A DNA stretch of 40,727 nucleotides from an uncultured Clostridia bacterium (GTDB lineage: Bacteria; Bacillota; Clostridia; Christensenellales; Borkfalkiaceae). Positions 1 to 9,300 of the stretch are shown piece by piece. Position 1 is the stretch's first letter; every line of letters starts with the position of its first letter. The stretch lies in the NCBI GenBank assembly GCA_947628555.1, contig CANRAI010000002.1, forward strand, positions 1-40,727, read 5' to 3'. A model generated the notes under the pieces. The model did no database searches. It was not told where the DNA came from and was given only the letters and a program-made list of their open reading frames with translations. A program made the position numbers and the translations under genes.

Positions 1-2
1 CG

Positions 3-890
3 CTTGTAATGCTTGACGCGCACGCCGACGAAGTAGGTTTTATGGTGCAGGCAATCAAGCCGGACGGCACCCTCCGTTTTATCCCTTTGGGAAGCTGGAA
101 CGAAAAGGCGCTGCCTTCTTCCAAAGTTCAGCTATATAACGCGGACGGCGCTGCCGTTTCGGGCGTAATTGCGGCTATGTCCCCCCATATGATGACGGCG
201 GAACAGCGCAATGCGCCCGTAAGCTATGATAATCTTACTATCGATATCGGCGCGATGAGCGCGGAAGAGGCGGAAAAAATGGGCGCAAAAGTAGGTATGC
301 CCGTAGTTCCCTTTTCGCAGTTCGAATACTGTAACGGCATTATGTTCGGCAAGGCGTTTGACGACAGGTTAGGCGTGGCAATCGTTCTGGAATTGTTGAG
401 AAAACTGAAAAACGAGAAGTTGGACGTGGATATCGTCGGCGTTATTTCTTCGCAGGAAGAGGTCGGCGACAGGGGGATTGAGGCGGTAACGCACAACGTT
501 AAAGCGGACGCGGCTATCTGCTTCGAGGGCTGCCCCGCCGACGACGTATCCGCTCCCCCGTATATGATTCAGGATAAGTTGAAGGGCGGCGTAATGATAC
601 GCCATATGGATTCCAGCGTAATATGCACGCCCCGCTTTGTGGCGTTCTCCGAAAAGGTCGCGAACGAAAAGGGAATTAAGGTGCAATTTGCAGTAAGAAG
701 GGGCGGCGGAAATAACGGCGCGCATCTGGTGCTAGCAAACGGCGGCACGCCCGTGATAGTCGCGGGCGTGCCCGTAAGATATATCCACACGTTCCACAGC
801 GTTGCGGTTATGGAGGACGTAACCGCCAATATCGATTTGGGCGTTGCGCTCTGCAAGGGTCTGAACGAAAAGACAATAAAGGGCTTTTAA
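3..890 (+). CDS. M42 family metallo-aminopeptidase, 5' end cut by window
   Basis: Zinc- or cobalt-dependent cytosolic aminopeptidase of the M42 (glutamyl aminopeptidase / FrvX / YsdC) family, which trims peptides. The reading frame is open from base 3, upstream of the first ATG of the ORF track, so roughly the first 50 residues of a usual ~350-aa protein lie outside the window. Family landmarks are visible in order: the metal-binding His in AHADEVGFMV, the bridging Asp in AFDDRLG, the catalytic Glu pair in SSQEEVGDRG, and the terminal His in YIHTFHSV. The residue usually given as Asp after the EE motif appears to be Glu here (CFEGCPADD), a conservative change. The gene faces mnmA and ends before a strong hairpin. 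The family call is secure; the substrate cannot be told from sequence. Confidence 0.93.
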   Translation, partial: LVMLDAHADEVGFMVQAIKPDGTLRFIPLGSWNEKALPSSKVQLYNADGAAVSGVIAAMSPHMMTAEQRNAPVSYDNLTIDIGAMSAEEAEKMGAKVGMPVVPFSQFEYCNGIMFGKAFDDRLGVAIVLELLRKLKNEKLDVDIVGVISSQEEVGDRGIEAVTHNVKADAAICFEGCPADDVSAPPYMIQDKLKGGVMIRHMDSSVICTPRFVAFSEKVANEKGIKVQFAVRRGGGNNGAHLVLANGGTPVIVAGVPVRYIHTFHSVAVMEDVTANIDLGVALCKGLNEKTIKGF

Positions 891-916
891 ATAAATTTTA
901 CTTCAATGTGATAGGA

Positions 917-949
917 AAAGCGGCGCGCAAAGAACTTGCGCGCCGCTTT
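917..949 (+). terminator. Perfect 14-bp hairpin after the M42 gene
   Basis: AAAGCGGCGCGCAA and TTGCGCGCCGCTTT form a perfect 14-bp stem with a 5-nt loop, 27 bp after the M42 stop. The T tract lies within the stem end, so it may work in both directions between the converging genes. Confidence 0.75.
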
Positions 950-992
950 AAAAATAAATAAATACATATATTAAATTTTAAAATAGCGGGCG

Positions 993-1033
993 GGTGTGTT
1001 TTAATATATAACTTCCGTTATAACGCCGCCGCC
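993..1033. repeat. 41-bp direct repeat, outer copy of the mnmA 3' end
   Basis: This 41-bp stretch is identical to 1158-1198, which encodes the last residues and stop codon of mnmA on the minus strand (GGGVITEVIY-stop). The outer copy is not attached to any reading frame and lies 165 bp beyond the functional end. Confidence 0.9.
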
Positions 1034-1157
1034 TCGTCGCCGCAAACTTTGGCTTTATGCCGTTTCTTCGCGTAAACGGCAAATTTGCCACGTTGCGGCT
1101 CCTCTTCCCAAAAATTTCGCTATGCTGCAATTTTCGGGAGCCCTATGCCTCGGCGGC
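1034..1157. repeat. 124-bp insert of nested inverted repeats between the 41-bp repeats
   Basis: The insert is built from nested dyads. An outer stem GCCGCAA/TTGCGGC (1039-1045 with 1093-1099) encloses TGGC/GCCA, which encloses GCCGTTT/AAACGGC (1059-1065 with 1074-1080). A second hairpin follows (GGCTCC 1097-1102 with GGAGCC 1137-1142). No open frame of note runs through it other than the antisense shadow of mnmA. It resembles a MITE/REP-like element or a structured RNA segment, but I do not recognise it. Confidence 0.6.
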
Positions 1158-1198
1158 GGTGTGTTTTAATATATAACTTCCGTTATAACGCCGCCGCC
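1158..1198. repeat. 41-bp direct repeat, inner copy within the mnmA 3' end
   Basis: Second, functional copy of the 41-bp repeat. It contains the mnmA stop codon (TAA on the minus strand at 1166-1168) and its last codons. Confidence 0.9.
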
Positions 1199-2242
1199 GA
1201 GGCAGGCGGTTTCGTCGTAAAAAACCGCATATTGCCCCTCGGTTACGGCGCGCTGTTTTTCTTCAAACTCCACAAGCGCCCCGTCGCCTTCAAGCGTAAC
1301 CGTTACTTCTTGTTCGGGCTGGCGGTAGCGGAATTTAGCGTTCACAAACTGCGTACGTATGGGGGTATAGCCTATCCAGTTCAGATTTTTTACTCTGCAC
1401 GCGCGCGAAAAAAGCGGAGTTTCGTCTCCGTGCGAAACATAAAGTACGTTATTAGTCAAATCCTTTTTCACCACGAACCAGCGCCCGTCCTCGCCGCGCC
1501 TGCCGCCCAAATCCAGCCCCTTGCGCTGCCCGAGGGTGTAGTACATCAGCCCGATATGCTCGCCCACGTTTTCGCCGTCCAAAGTCATAATCTTCCCAGG
1601 CTGCGCGGGCAGATAGTTTTGCAAAAATTTGCGGAAGTTCCGCTCCCCGATGAAGCAAATCCCCGTTGAATCCTTTTTCTGCGCGGTGGAAAGATTGAGG
1701 ACGTCCGCAATTTTCCGCACTTCGGACTTGTCAATGTCGGCAAGCGGAAACAATACGTTTTCAAGCTGTTCCTCGCGCACCTGGTTCAAAAAATATGTTT
1801 GGTCTTTCGCCGCGTCCTTAGCTTTTAAAAGCCGCGTTTTGTCGGGTAAGTGTTCGATTTTACAGTAATGCCCCGTAGCAACGAAATCCGCGCCCATATT
1901 CTTCGCGTATTCGCGGAAGGGCCCAAATTTTATCTCACGGTTGCACAAAACGTCGGGATTCGGAGTGCGCCCCGCCGCATATTCGTCGAGAAAATATTTA
2001 AATACTCTTTCTCGGTATTCCCCGGCGAAATTCACGCTATAATAGGGGATATTAAGGGCGGAGCAAACCCGCGCGACGTCTAAAAAATCTTTGTCGGAAT
2101 TGCATGCGCCAGAGGGGTCGGATTCCTCCCAGTTCATCATAAAAAGACCTATTACGTTGTAGCCCTGTTTCTTTAAAAGATATGCGGCGACGGAAGAGTC
2201 CACACCGCCGCTCATACCCATAACCACGGTTTTCGGCGACAT
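1166..2242 (-). CDS. mnmA: tRNA-specific 2-thiouridylase MnmA
   Basis: Activates U34 of tRNA Lys/Glu/Gln with ATP and inserts sulfur to make 2-thiouridine in the cytosol. Visible landmarks are the PP-loop SGGVDSS near the N-terminus, the first catalytic Cys in NPDVLCNREIKF and the second in TGICFIGERNF, then the C-terminal beta-barrel ending CLGGGVITEVIY. The ORF track starts 36 codons earlier, but that extension covers the promoter. I use the Met of MSPKTVVMG at 2242, giving 358 aa, a normal family length. An AAGGAG lies 14 nt upstream, which is a longish spacing. The 3' end is duplicated beyond the gene (see repeats). The gene is transcribed divergently from tRNA-Arg. Confidence 0.95.
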   Translation of the reverse strand: MSPKTVVMGMSGGVDSSVAAYLLKKQGYNVIGLFMMNWEESDPSGACNSDKDFLDVARVCSALNIPYYSVNFAGEYRERVFKYFLDEYAAGRTPNPDVLCNREIKFGPFREYAKNMGADFVATGHYCKIEHLPDKTRLLKAKDAAKDQTYFLNQVREEQLENVLFPLADIDKSEVRKIADVLNLSTAQKKDSTGICFIGERNFRKFLQNYLPAQPGKIMTLDGENVGEHIGLMYYTLGQRKGLDLGGRRGEDGRWFVVKKDLTNNVLYVSHGDETPLFSRACRVKNLNWIGYTPIRTQFVNAKFRYRQPEQEVTVTLEGDGALVEFEEKQRAVTEGQYAVFYDETACLGGGVITEVIY

Positions 2243-2269
2243 ATTTATTGCTAATTCTCCTTCAAAACG

Positions 2270-2298
2270 ATTATAACATATTGAAATTAGGTTTGCAA
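2270..2298 (-). promoter_or_regulatory. mnmA promoter, -35 shared with the tRNA promoter
   Basis: On the minus strand TTGCAA (2293-2298), a 17-bp spacer, then TATAAT (2270-2275). TTGCAA is its own reverse complement, so the same six bases can serve as -35 for the opposite tRNA promoter. Confidence 0.75.
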
Positions 2299-2320
2299 TT
2301 ATTTTGTTTTGTGTTATAAT
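2293..2320 (+). promoter_or_regulatory. tRNA-Arg promoter
   Basis: TTGCAA (2293-2298), 16-bp spacer, TATAAT (2315-2320), 26 bp before the first base of tRNA-Arg. It shares the palindromic -35 with the divergent mnmA promoter. Confidence 0.7.
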
Positions 2321-2346
2321 GGATTTGGAATTTGATAGCTTTTTTC

Positions 2347-2422
2347 GCACTCGTAGTCTAATTGGATAAAACAGTGGCCTCCGACGCCGCCATTGTGGGT
2401 TCGAGCCCCGCCGGGTGCACCA
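2347..2422 (+). tRNA. tRNA-Arg (anticodon CCG), CCA encoded
   Basis: Cloverleaf folded by hand: acceptor GCACTCG/CGGGTGC (one G-U), anticodon stem GTGGC/GCCGC with loop CTCCGAC giving anticodon CCG (reads CGG), a 4-nt variable loop, T arm GTGGG-TTCGAGC-CCCGC, discriminator A and an encoded CCA. Total 76 nt. The D stem GTCT/AAAC has a C-A mismatch at the third pair where most tRNA-Arg have GCTC/GAGC, so the D arm is weaker than usual. The gene stands alone with its own promoter and terminator. Confidence 0.93.
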
Positions 2423-2465
2423 GCCCCGCCTCGCCCTTACAAAAGGGCGAGGCGGGGCTGTTATT
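2423..2465 (+). terminator. tRNA-Arg terminator, perfect 16-bp hairpin
   Basis: GCCCCGCCTCGCCCTT (2423-2438), loop ACAA, then its exact complement (2443-2458), followed by TGTTATT. It begins directly after the encoded CCA. Confidence 0.85.
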
Positions 2466-2860
2466 AGGGAATCGGGGCGGGCGAGAGGGTGGAAACGCGA
2501 GCGGGAGCGAGCGGTTTGCGCTGATTAGCTCGTAATAGTATTGTCTGATATGCAAACTGAACAGCGCTGTGTGCTGTTCAGTGGGGCGCGCCTTAGGCGG
2601 CGCGCCCCGCCGGGTGTGCCAGCGACAGCAAAACAGCCTTCGTAAGACGGGGGCTGTTTTGCGTCTATTATGCGCATTTTGGTATAGAGGGGTGGTAAAA
2701 ATCATAAGCGTTGGTTACGGTCGGCATAAAATAATATATAAATGCACATATATAAAGCATTTTGAAATAGGGGAAGTTAAAAAAAAGATAAAACGGAAGG
2801 CTTAAATTTTTTACCGGTAAAATATGAGTAAAATTTAACCAAAATATTTATAGCTTTCAA
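2466..2860. other. Gene-free stretch with three hairpins and a tRNA 3'-end-like repeat
   Basis: No credible gene. It holds three strong hairpins: ACTGAACAGC/GCTGTTCAGT (2556-2582), GGGGCGCGCC/GGCGCGCCCC (about 2584-2608) and GCAAAACAGCC/GGCTGTTTTGC (2628-2662, followed by GTCTATT). Between the last two, CGCCCCGCCGGGTGTGCCAG (about 2602-2621) matches the tRNA-Arg 3' end AGCCCCGCCGGGTGCACCAG closely. The short ORFs of the track here (2358-2705 minus, 2569-2805 plus) show no protein-like features. Confidence 0.55.
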
Positions 2861-2863
2861 TAG

Positions 2864-2892
2864 TTGACACGGCGTTATAAAAGTGATAGAAT
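2864..2892 (+). promoter_or_regulatory. Consensus promoter of tandem unit A
   Basis: TTGACA (2864-2869), 17-bp spacer, TAGAAT (2887-2892). The same arrangement, with nearly the same spacer, recurs 202 bp downstream. Confidence 0.8.
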
Positions 2893-2916
2893 ATACATAG
2901 CTATCAGTGTCGGGTT

Positions 2917-2994
2917 GCGCCGAAAGGCTGTATTTTACGACAAAGTTTGCGGGGAAACGCCCCCAAAAACCAAAAAAATTCAGCCGCGGCGGCT
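2917..2994 (+). ncRNA. Conserved structured core, tandem copy A (unrecognised RNA)
   Basis: A ~78-nt core repeated almost unchanged at 3119-3196. By eye it folds as CGCCG pairing with CGGCG (2918-2922 with 2987-2991), then GGCTGTATTTT pairing with AAAATTCAGCC with one T-T mismatch (2926 onward with 2981-2985 and the preceding A run). This encloses an inner GGGG-AAACG-CCCC hairpin flanked by GTTT and AAAAAC. It begins some 20 nt after the expected start of transcription from promoter A. I do not recognise a riboswitch or ribozyme family in it. It may be a small RNA, a leader element or a repeat. Confidence 0.55.
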
Positions 2995-3065
2995 ATTTGT
3001 GCATACACTATAAAAGAACGTTTACATTGATTTATAAAATTTTGAAATATTGTTCGTTCAAATGG

Positions 3066-3094
3066 TTGACAGGGCATTATAATAGTGATAGAAT
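3066..3094 (+). promoter_or_regulatory. Consensus promoter of tandem unit B, likely drives the lipoprotein cluster
   Basis: TTGACA (3066-3071), 17-bp spacer, TAGAAT (3089-3094). Transcription would start near 3100, giving a ~210-nt leader before the giant lipoprotein gene at 3310. Confidence 0.8.
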
Positions 3095-3118
3095 ATATAC
3101 AATTATCCGTATATAGTC

Positions 3119-3196
3119 ACGCCGAAGGGCTGTATTTTTTGACAAGGTTTGCGGGGAAACGCCCCAAAAACCAAAAAAAATTCAGCCGCGGCGGCT
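3119..3196 (+). ncRNA. Conserved structured core, tandem copy B (unrecognised RNA)
   Basis: Second copy of the core at 2917-2994. CGCCG/CGGCG (3120-3124 with 3189-3193), GGCTG/CAGCC (3128-3132 with 3183-3187) extended by T-run/A-run pairing, and the GGGGAAACGCCCC hairpin are all kept. The two copies differ at only a few bases in the core, while the bases between promoter and core differ clearly. That suggests the core and promoter are under constraint. This copy sits in the 5' leader of the giant lipoprotein gene, so a cis-regulatory role is possible. Confidence 0.55.
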
Positions 3197-3309
3197 ATTT
3201 GTTGCATATTACAATATATTAAAACGTTTATTTGATTTTATATAATTTTTTTTATCCAAAAAATGTATAAAAGAATAAAATCAAAAAAAATTCATTGATG
3301 AGGTGAAGT

Positions 3310-6300
3310 ATGAAGATTTGTAGGAAGCTGCTCATTGCATTGCTTTCAACGCTTTGTATAAGCGTTGGAATAGCAGGCATTGCCGCGTGCCACCCTGGCG
3401 ACGACGGCGAGCACACAGACCCGATCGGCGACGAGTATAAAGCCGTCTACAACGTCTATAAAGAGGCGGCTGGCGAAGAAGCCAAGTCCCTCGAAGACTG
3501 GTATGCCGATATCTCCGCGGATATCCAGGCAGTAGGCGAAACCGTAAGCTCGATCGACACGTTGGAATACGACAGCAAGCAATACATAAAAGTAACTTTC
3601 GAAAACGAAAAGTTATATCTCGAACCCCTTGTCGAGGGGGGCGAGCTTGTCGAGTACTCCAATTTTACGCTTAACGTAAAGGACGAGGAGGGCACACAGC
3701 TTACGACTGCCACGCGCGCATACTTAGATATATTCAGCGTCGCGGACGGTCAAAATACAACGCTTTCCACCCTTGCAACCAACGCGTATGGCAGGGTGGA
3801 GTTGTATATACCCGTGCAGACCCCGGCCGTAACCTATTACGTTCAGGTCGATGAACAATCTGCCGAAACGTACGGCATACCTTTGGGTTACGAGCCTGAG
3901 CTTGTCTCCAACGGCGGTTCTCACACCGTAGATGTAACTCTGTACACCCCGGTAACGTACACGATTTCCATTAACGACCACGCGGCAGTAGAGCGCGAGT
4001 ACACAGGCATAAAAGTAAGTCTGCGCTATACTGACGCGGGCAAGGAAGATATAACGGTAGCTTCGGGCGAGTTCGGCGCTGAGGGCGAGGATTTATCGCT
4101 CACGCTTACCCTTCATTCTGGAAGCGGCTACAAAGTTTATGTTGACAACGAAAATCTTCCCGAAAGCTTTGCGCCCGTGGACCCCGTTGAGGCCGACCTT
4201 GAAAAGATGTCCACCACTCTCGAGCTGTATGTCACTAAAAACTACGCCGAGGACGTAATGGAGACCTATTCCGATCCCGTTGAGCAGGAGACACCTTTCG
4301 TCAACGATGTTGAGCTTATAACCTTGCCGGACGCTGCGGCTGAGGTAGAGCTTAAACACGTCGAAGAGGGCGACACCTATACTTATAACAACAAACAGGT
4401 ATTCGTTGCACTCAAATACGTAAGCGCGCTCATAGGCGAAAAGTCCATTTCCCAACTCAACGAAGAGCAGGATGAAAACGACGTATATAAATTTACTTAT
4501 GAAGTGCGCACTAACGATGAGTTAAACCAGTGGACGAGGCACGTTTTTCACGACATGATTGTCGCGTACGCAGAAAAAGCAGACGAAAACGGCTTGTACC
4601 CCCTCAACACCGACTTGTATAAGTTTATTGAGGCTGCGGCAGAATACGAATGGTTTGACCTCGGCGAAAATAACGACAACGCAAGGATTCTTCTTCCCCT
4701 TGTAGTATATAGCGACGACAGGCTTGTACTCGGCTACGAAACGGGCATAAAGACGACAAAACCGGGCAACGTTTACTTTAAGCAGGGCGACCTCGGCGAG
4801 TACGAGAAAATAACCACCGGCTATTACAGGCTCGAAGTAGAGGGAGCAAAGGCGCCCAATTCATATTATTTTACGGGCTCTAGTACAACTGTCGCCTACG
4901 GTTATGTAGAAGACCTTTCGTGCAAATATAAAGGGGTTAACACCTTACGTCGCTATTTCAGATTCTATGAAGAATCAACCGACCCCGATCAGACCCCCAA
5001 AAAGTACGTTACATATATTCAGCTGTTCGAGGGTCAGGAATATATCTATCTGACCACGGGATATACCAGCACGGGATTTACCAACATAAAGCTTACCAAG
5101 CTCGACGTTAAAAACGATAACGACAAGCTGTTGTGGTATACAAATAATAGTAGTGACTCGTTCTATTCAGAGACAAATTTGTGGTCGGACGATATCAGTG
5201 CGGAAACCCTTACGCAATCGCAGCTTCTTTCCACGCCCAATAAAGCGCCCTATGAGAAGGAATATAAAGTTCTCGTATATCCCTATCAATATGTGTCACT
5301 GTCATGGAATGTCGGAGCGGGAACGTCCGCCCAAAGGGCCAATAACTTCTTACAGGCGGCATATCTGTTGGATTTTTCCAACCCGAACTTGACATATACT
5401 ATATCGGTTGAAAATAGTAAAGATGCAAGTGGTGAAGAAAAGTTAGGCAAAGTAACCCGTTGGGCTCCGACACAATATCCTACTAATGAAAACCCGTCCA
5501 GTCCTTGGGGCTATTGGAAATTCGACGCGTATTTAAGCGGCACCGTCGCAGACGGCGTATCAGGCACCAGTACTTTTAAGACTGACTATGTGGCTGTACC
5601 GCTCAGCACCGGCGCAACCAGCAGCTTGAATTCTAAGTTGCCTTTCATCGCGTTCTACCACGGCGGCACCCAAATCGAAGAAGTAACCATAAAGATTAAG
5701 GCGACACCTACAACGACCACCCTATTCTACGACCCGGGCGAGGGCGAAGGCAAGGAGTATTCTGATACGCCTAACACAGCGGCACATACCGTGCTCGACT
5801 TCGACGTACCCGAGCTTAGATATTATTACAAAGGCCATGTCTTTGCGGAATGGAAATATATCGACCCCAAAACAAGTGAGGAAAAAACCATTAAACCCGG
5901 CGAGCAGATAAAGGATACTGGCGGGTATAATAACTACTTCCTTGTAGCGCAATGGGAGGAAGAACGTGCTAATGAAATAGCGGGCAAGCTCGGCATAGGA
6001 GAAGACGGTAAGATTACAAACTTCGTCTTAGACGGCAACGCATATTCAAGTACGGCAATTGGGTTTGCCGAAGGCGTTACCGTGGGCGCATACAAACTTA
6101 CGGCAGAACTCAAAGCCCCGTTTGACGACCTGTACGCCGATTTCCTCGGAGTAGATACTCTGTTCATAAAGGATAAGTCCGTTACGGATAAAAACGTATA
6201 TGTGGCATATCTCAATATTACCGACGTTTCCGAAAAACTTGCATTCCCCACGTACGGTGCGGTGTATAAGGAGCAGAAGGTTGAAATAACTTCGCTCATC

Positions 6301-9300
6301 ATGGAAAAGTTCGATGTTACCCTTGCCGTAGATACGGCTGCGTTCGTACCCGTAAACGCCTATACGACAAAAGAAGGGGCAACGCTTTACAAGGTAAGCC
6401 TCGGCACAATCCCCCAGACCGAAGGCAGTTACAAAATAACTCTCGACTTCGGCACAGAGGGCTTCGATTACCAAGTTAAGGTATTCACCGAAAGCGTCGA
6501 AAAGGATTTCGGCAAAAACCTTACGGGCAATATCGAAATCAATTCTACCGATAAAAACCTTTGGATAATGGGCAACGCCCCGCTATATTTCTCTGACGCT
6601 ATCGTCTCGATTAAGTTGGAGCGCGGCTACCGCATACACTTTGACCTCGACCTTAAAAATAACCCCGACGTCGAGCAAGCGGGCGGAGCAAGCTTAAAAG
6701 CTCCCGCTCCCTACATCGATAAAGTTCCGGGCACGCCGTTCTCCTTCTATGCGAACGCTTCCGCAACCGGCTACACGCTGTGGCGCTGGGAATACAAGAT
6801 AAAGGGCGAAACAAAGAAAGTCTTTTACGGCGAACAGTTCGACATCCCCGCAGGCGAATACGACATTTTGATGACTGCGGTATGGAAAAAGTCCAATGAT
6901 GTAATTTATACACCTGGGACCGGCGCTTGTGTCACCTCGGACCAAGAACTTAACGAAACTAACGGAGCTAAGTTCAGAATAGATACCAAGGGCAGCGATA
7001 CAGAAGATGCCATAACGAGTATAAAATTCACGGTGGCTAATTTCATCGCTACAACAAACTATACGTTATACATGGATTTAGGCACGTCGAAATATAATGG
7101 CATATTCGAATTCACCGGCAGCCCGAGTGTTGGAAATGCTATCTATCAATTTGCGGCTATGCACAGCGATACATTGAGTACGGACGGCCATAATATATTC
7201 GTAGGTTTCTTCTTTGCGGCAGGTAATTTAACGCATACTAAGGGACTCACTATTAATTTTACGCTTGAAAACTACAATAAGGCGAGAGCGTTCGACGACG
7301 TTGAAAAGATAGAAGGCACTGCGTGGTTTGTGCAGAAAGGCAATTCCGCAATAACCCTTAAAGAGGGCGAAAAGAACGGATCCGCAGTTGCGTTAACCGT
7401 ATCCAGCTCTGCTAATAACGCTTACCTGCTCAACTTCGACAGTAAGCTTCTGAGTGGAGCGAAGTTCACTCTCCATGCAAAGTACAATGGCTCGGCTTAC
7501 TATACCATAACAACGCCTCAGCTTTCTGTATATACGTCCGCAACCAGTCATACAGAGACAGAAATGACGGCGGTTGACGGCAAGACAAACGAGTGGACTG
7601 TTGAAATCACCGTCAACGCAATGTCAACTACTTCTTTCAGTCTGTTAAGGACGTCGCTTACAAAGGCGGAGGACGCAGCAGTCACAGGCAAAGCGCAAGT
7701 AGCCGCGATAGACGTATGGCTTGAAAATAAAACGACCCCCGAAGAGGCGGCTAAACAGCTTTCGCCTGACGCGCCTCTACAGGTTGAAGTAAGCAAAACG
7801 CAGCCGGCTACGGTAACGCTTTCCAATAAGGTAGAGAAGAACACATATTACTATGTATGGGCCACATTCGAAGGCGCTGCTCCCGAGGCGGCAATAACGG
7901 TTAAAACCAGCTCCGGCAAAACCCTCGACAAAACCAATAATTTTAAGTTAAGGTATATTTCATTTACCACCAACACAATAACGGTAAGCACTGAATCCGA
8001 ACAGTCTATAAAGCTTACTCTGCATATAGCCGAGTTCAAAGACGAATATTTATGCTATGACAATCAGACAGACGATGGTAGAAACGACTTCACCTTGCCC
8101 GCGAACAAGGGCGAAGTTGACATATACCCGATGTCCGACTTCGGTACAAGTACAACTGCAGCAAAGCGCTACACAATGACGTTTACGTTCCCCGATGGTA
8201 AGGCGCACGATAGCACCGTTATTAAATTCGTTGACCGCAACGGCGTAACCTACACGTTCGATAAGAGTAACAACTGGACAGCCGGCAACATTCATGTAAT
8301 AAACACCAGTCACGGCAAATATTATATGTGGTGCGAGTCGGGCGAAGAGGTAAAAGTTCACGCAACCCTAACGTTAAGTACATCGGTATTTGTAGGCAGC
8401 ACAAGCAGCAACAGCCCCACAATAGAGCTTTCGTCGTCGGTTAAAGAGGTAAAGGGCTACTTTGCGGTAACTAGCGGCGCGCTCGTGCTTGATGGTTCGC
8501 GTGCGTTTAAATTTACGCTTACCCCCACGCAAAGCGATACCACGTCGGCCAACCTGCTGACCATAACCTATAACGGCGACAAGGTGGCTAACTTCGCTCT
8601 TTCGGCTGATCAAAAGTGCTACGAAGCCCTACTGCTTGGCGTAACAAGCGACGCATTTGTAATCAAATACACGGGCAGCAGCGAATTCAGTGCAAAAGCG
8701 AGCGCGGAATATTCGCAGGAAATCTATATTGCCAATAAAACCCCGTCGATATTAGAGAATGAGGCGACAAAGACCGAATTCTTTGCGGCAAACGCAACCA
8801 GCGGAAAGCGCTATATTAAAGTCACGCTGCACGGCGGCACCAAAGATGCGCCTACCTCATTCGATTTCTCGAAGGCTACCGTAACTTTCACGGCATGCGG
8901 CGGCGCATCTGGTAATGAGTCGTTGACTATAACAGGCTTTACAAAGCAGGGCGATAGCAATAATTACGTTGCTTACGCGCTTGCCTTCTGCGGCACCAGC
9001 GACACGAACAAATACTTCAAGATTGCGCTAGGCGGAGTTACGTTAAACACCAAGTATGTTGCGCAGTTTGATAGCTACTATTATGCTGAGATAGGGTCTT
9101 CAATTTGGGGCAGATTCCAATATTTGGGCCAGGGCGAAGACAATGATGAAGTATATTTGAAGCCCGACGGAGAGATTTTAAAGACGGGTAGCAAGTATAT
9201 GCTTATGGTGCCCGAACGCGCAGCCAATTCTTCAATTTCCGTAAAAGACACCTTTACATACACGATAACCTCGGGCGTAAAGGAAACCTCGGTTGTCTTA

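Noticed and set aside
1085-1669. 194-aa plus-strand frame over the mnmA 3' end
   Set aside because: Overlaps confirmed mnmA coding sequence on the other strand and the hairpin insert.
2907-3116. 69-aa open frame in the tandem repeat region
   Set aside because: It runs through the conserved hairpin core of copy A and the second promoter; the core is kept at RNA level but the frame is not kept in copy B.
2864-3257. CRISPR array or phage-type tandem repeat
   Set aside because: Only two units of about 200 bp with promoters; no short regular repeats with unique spacers and no cas genes.
5713-6890. InlB-type leucine-rich repeat invasin
   Set aside because: Only the short beta repeat that often follows such domains is suggested; no leucine-rich repeats are present.
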